From Anaeromyxobacter soli (GTDB lineage: Bacteria > Myxococcota > Myxococcia > Myxococcales > Anaeromyxobacteraceae), in contig NZ_JAKZLF010000007.1 in assembly GCF_022808855.1 (NCBI RefSeq), forward strand, positions 115,259-179,258: DNA of 64,000 bases, written 5' to 3'. Of this stretch, positions 62,576 to 64,000 are shown piece by piece (within the stretch, counting starts at the first letter, position 1; every line of letters starts with the position of its first letter). Made by a program: the position numbers and the translations under genes. The notes below the pieces were generated by a model that saw only the letters and a list, made by a program, of their open reading frames with translations, was not told the origin of the DNA and searched no databases.

Positions 62576-62735
62576 CCTGCACGAGTGCGCAGCCGGGGCG
62601 GCGGCGCCAAGCCCCGGGCCGTTCGGCACCGCGTCCGGGGGGCCATACGGACAGTGGACGATAGACGCCCCGCGCCGCCGCGAGAGGATCCGACCCGCGG
62701 CGGGAAGCGAGTTCCTTGGCGAGCGGTTCCATGGC

Positions 62736-63362
62736 ATGAGTCCTCCCGTGGAGAGCCCTGCCGACTTCCTCGCCCGATGGCAGTACACCGGCCTGTTCGC
62801 GGTGATCTTCGTGGAGGAGGCCGGGGTCCCGCTGCCGCTGCCGGGAGATCTGTTCATCGCCGCGATGGGGTTCCTCGCGCACGGCGGGCGCGCCGCGTTC
62901 GCGCCCACCGCCGCGGTCGTCACGACGGCGACCGTCCTTGGCGCGGCCCTCCTCTATCTCGTGTCGCGCCACGCGGGCCGCCCGCTCCTGGTCCGCCTCG
63001 CGCGGCGCCTCGGCTACACCGAGGAGCGCGAGGCGCGGCTCGAGGCGTGGCTCACCCGGCGCGGAGCCCCGGCGGTCGTGCTCGGCCGCCTCGTTCCCGG
63101 GCTCCGCATCGTGATGACGGTGGTCGCCGGAGCGCTGCGGCTCAGGCAATCGACGTTCGCGCTCGGCACGCTCGTCGCGGGGCTCGTGTGGGCGACGCTC
63201 TACTTCTGGATCGGCTGGGCGCTCGGCGCGGGCTACGAGCGCGTCGGCGGCGGTGGCGCGCTGGCCAGCGCCTGGCCCGCCGCCGTGGCGATCGCGATCG
63301 CGGCCTCCCTCGCCCTCACCTGGCGCGTCCGCGCCCGGCGCGCCCCGCGCGCGGAGCCTTGA
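62736..63362 (+). CDS. DedA/SNARE-associated (VTT) membrane protein
   Basis: A 208-residue DedA-family inner-membrane protein. VEEAGVPLPLPGDLFIAAMGFLA near the N terminus and LGRLVPGLRIVMTVVAGALRL in the middle are the family hallmarks: the re-entrant acidic and Arg residues in the motif F/V-E-E-x-G...P-G and R-x-x-P-G-x-R. Family members act in lipid carrier flipping and membrane-stress tolerance. ATG at 62736; no strong ribosome site is seen. It is divergent from the encapsulin operon with a 160-bp gap. Confidence 0.87.
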   Translation: MSPPVESPADFLARWQYTGLFAVIFVEEAGVPLPLPGDLFIAAMGFLAHGGRAAFAPTAAVVTTATVLGAALLYLVSRHAGRPLLVRLARRLGYTEEREARLEAWLTRRGAPAVVLGRLVPGLRIVMTVVAGALRLRQSTFALGTLVAGLVWATLYFWIGWALGAGYERVGGGGALASAWPAAVAIAIAASLALTWRVRARRAPRAEP

Positions 63363-63474
63363 GGGAGCACGCCGCGCGCGCTCGCGCCGGGCGGCCTCGC
63401 GCTCCGCGCCGGCGCGGCCGTCCCCGTCGGTGCGTGGCCTCGCCGCAGGTGTGCGGGCTCCCTACGTTTCCGGC

Positions 63475-63852
63475 GTGGAAGCCACGATCATCCGTCGGAT
63501 CCTGCTCGTCGAGGACGACTCGGGCATGCGTGAAGCCATCCGGGCGCTGCTCGAGCGAGCGGGCTTCTCGGTGGCCGTGGCGCGAGACGGCGCCGAGGCC
63601 TGGGAGATGCTCTCCCGCGGACCCAGGCCCGTCGCGATCCTGGCCGACCTCTACACGCCCCGCATGACCGGGCACGACCTCGTCGCCCGCATTCGCCGCA
63701 CCCCGCGCTTCGCGCGCGTGCCGATCATCGCCATGAGCGGCGAGCGCGCCACGAAGACGCGACCCGCGGCGGAGGCGTTCCTCGAGAAGCCCTTCTCGCG
63801 CGAGCAGCTCGAGTGGGCGCTGCAGCGCGTCGGCGCGGCAGAGACTGCCTAA
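63475..63852 (+). CDS. Receiver-only response regulator
   Basis: A 125-residue single receiver domain. The acidic pocket is in LLVEDDSGMREAI, the phospho-Asp in AILADLYTPRMTG, the Ser in IIAMSGERA and the Lys in AFLEKPFSREQL, so the phosphorylation site appears intact. No output domain or adjacent kinase is present. The start is taken as GTG at 63475. A large symmetrical hairpin overlaps and follows its TAA stop. Confidence 0.83.
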   Translation: MEATIIRRILLVEDDSGMREAIRALLERAGFSVAVARDGAEAWEMLSRGPRPVAILADLYTPRMTGHDLVARIRRTPRFARVPIIAMSGERATKTRPAAEAFLEKPFSREQLEWALQRVGAAETA

Positions 63853-63910
63853 ACGACAGTGCGTGATTCGCGCTCACCTTCGGTGACGCGAATCACGCTG
63901 TCGTTTAGGG
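63848..63910. terminator. Long symmetrical hairpin terminator
   Basis: The sequence runs CCTAAACGACAG... to ...CTGTCGTTTAGG, pairing about 28 bases with two small bulges around a short TTC loop. It overlaps the response-regulator stop. Being symmetrical, it would end transcripts from both sides; the outer AAA/TTT pairs supply a short U-run in either direction. Confidence 0.75.
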
Positions 63911-64000
63911 ATGTTCGAACGGGGGCTGCGCCCCCGCCCCGCCGAGCGAAGCTCGTCGGGGCCCCACCCCTGCTCGCCGGGTCCCGTGCGCCGCCGCGAG
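63911..64000 (-). repeat. Dispersed hairpin repeat, copy 2 (cut by window end)
   Basis: This is the reverse complement of the element at 47556-47651. Over the shared parts only a few bases differ, except the central stem, which is CGAGC/GCTCG here against GACGGC/GCCGTC in copy 1; pairing is kept. The GGGGGC/GCCCCC hairpin and GTTCGAAC are identical. The element continues past the window edge. Confidence 0.85.

Overview
The window is about 73-74% G+C. Its gene set points to a myxobacterium-like Myxococcota, most probably near Anaeromyxobacter: many histidine kinases and response regulators, sigma-54 activators with GAFTGA loops, secreted lipoproteins with Cys-rich or FnIII repeats, Sel1/HEAT proteins, MEDS-type kinases, and frequent GTG starts. 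This assignment is inference from composition and gene content; no rRNA is present. About 57 protein genes, one tRNA and several non-coding elements are supported.

Layout. 0-6 kb: a divergent amidohydrolase, then the housekeeping run prfA-prmC-murA-hisG (peptide release, RF methylation, peptidoglycan, histidine) followed by a zinc-ribbon protein. 6-8 kb: a molybdopterin oxidoreductase, tRNA-Gly(CCC) with terminator, a decayed LysR gene, a cupin, and an inverted fragment of the tRNA 3' end, suggesting past rearrangement at the tRNA. 8-18 kb: GNAT, Cys-rich lipoprotein, CPBP protease, HExxH/TPR lipoprotein, patatin, two methyltransferases, AI-2E transporter, membrane protein. 18.4-24.3 kb: an osmC-monooxygenase-flavoprotein-MaoC operon with a near-consensus sigma-54 promoter and a 35-nt palindromic upstream site, divergent from a GAF-PAS-AAA+-Fis sigma-54 activator. 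This is the clearest complete regulatory circuit in the window.

24-33 kb: ABM lipoprotein, DUF4382 lipoprotein, double-hotdog thioesterase, DUF6544 protein, aminotransferase, a MEDS histidine kinase and a collagen-like secreted protein. 33-46 kb: a signalling block with two convergent hybrid-sensor kinases, an atypical response regulator, a six-FnIII lipoprotein, an EAL phosphodiesterase, an NtrC-type two-component pair and a TonB-like protein. 46-60 kb: RsmB-type rRNA methyltransferase, ilvD, CoA-type Nudix, a run of exported proteins including two zinc metallopeptidases, an acyl-CoA dehydrogenase, and a membrane-anchored GcvH-like protein lacking the lipoyl lysine. 60-64 kb: a compact encapsulin operon (encapsulated ferritin, shell protein, coiled-coil protein), a divergent DedA protein, a response regulator and a large hairpin terminator.

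Non-coding structure includes a roughly 96-nt dispersed element present twice in inverted orientation (47.6 kb and at the right edge), whose central hairpin changes sequence but keeps pairing, and a 184-nt imperfect inverted repeat at 57.6 kb. The right edge cuts through one repeat copy.
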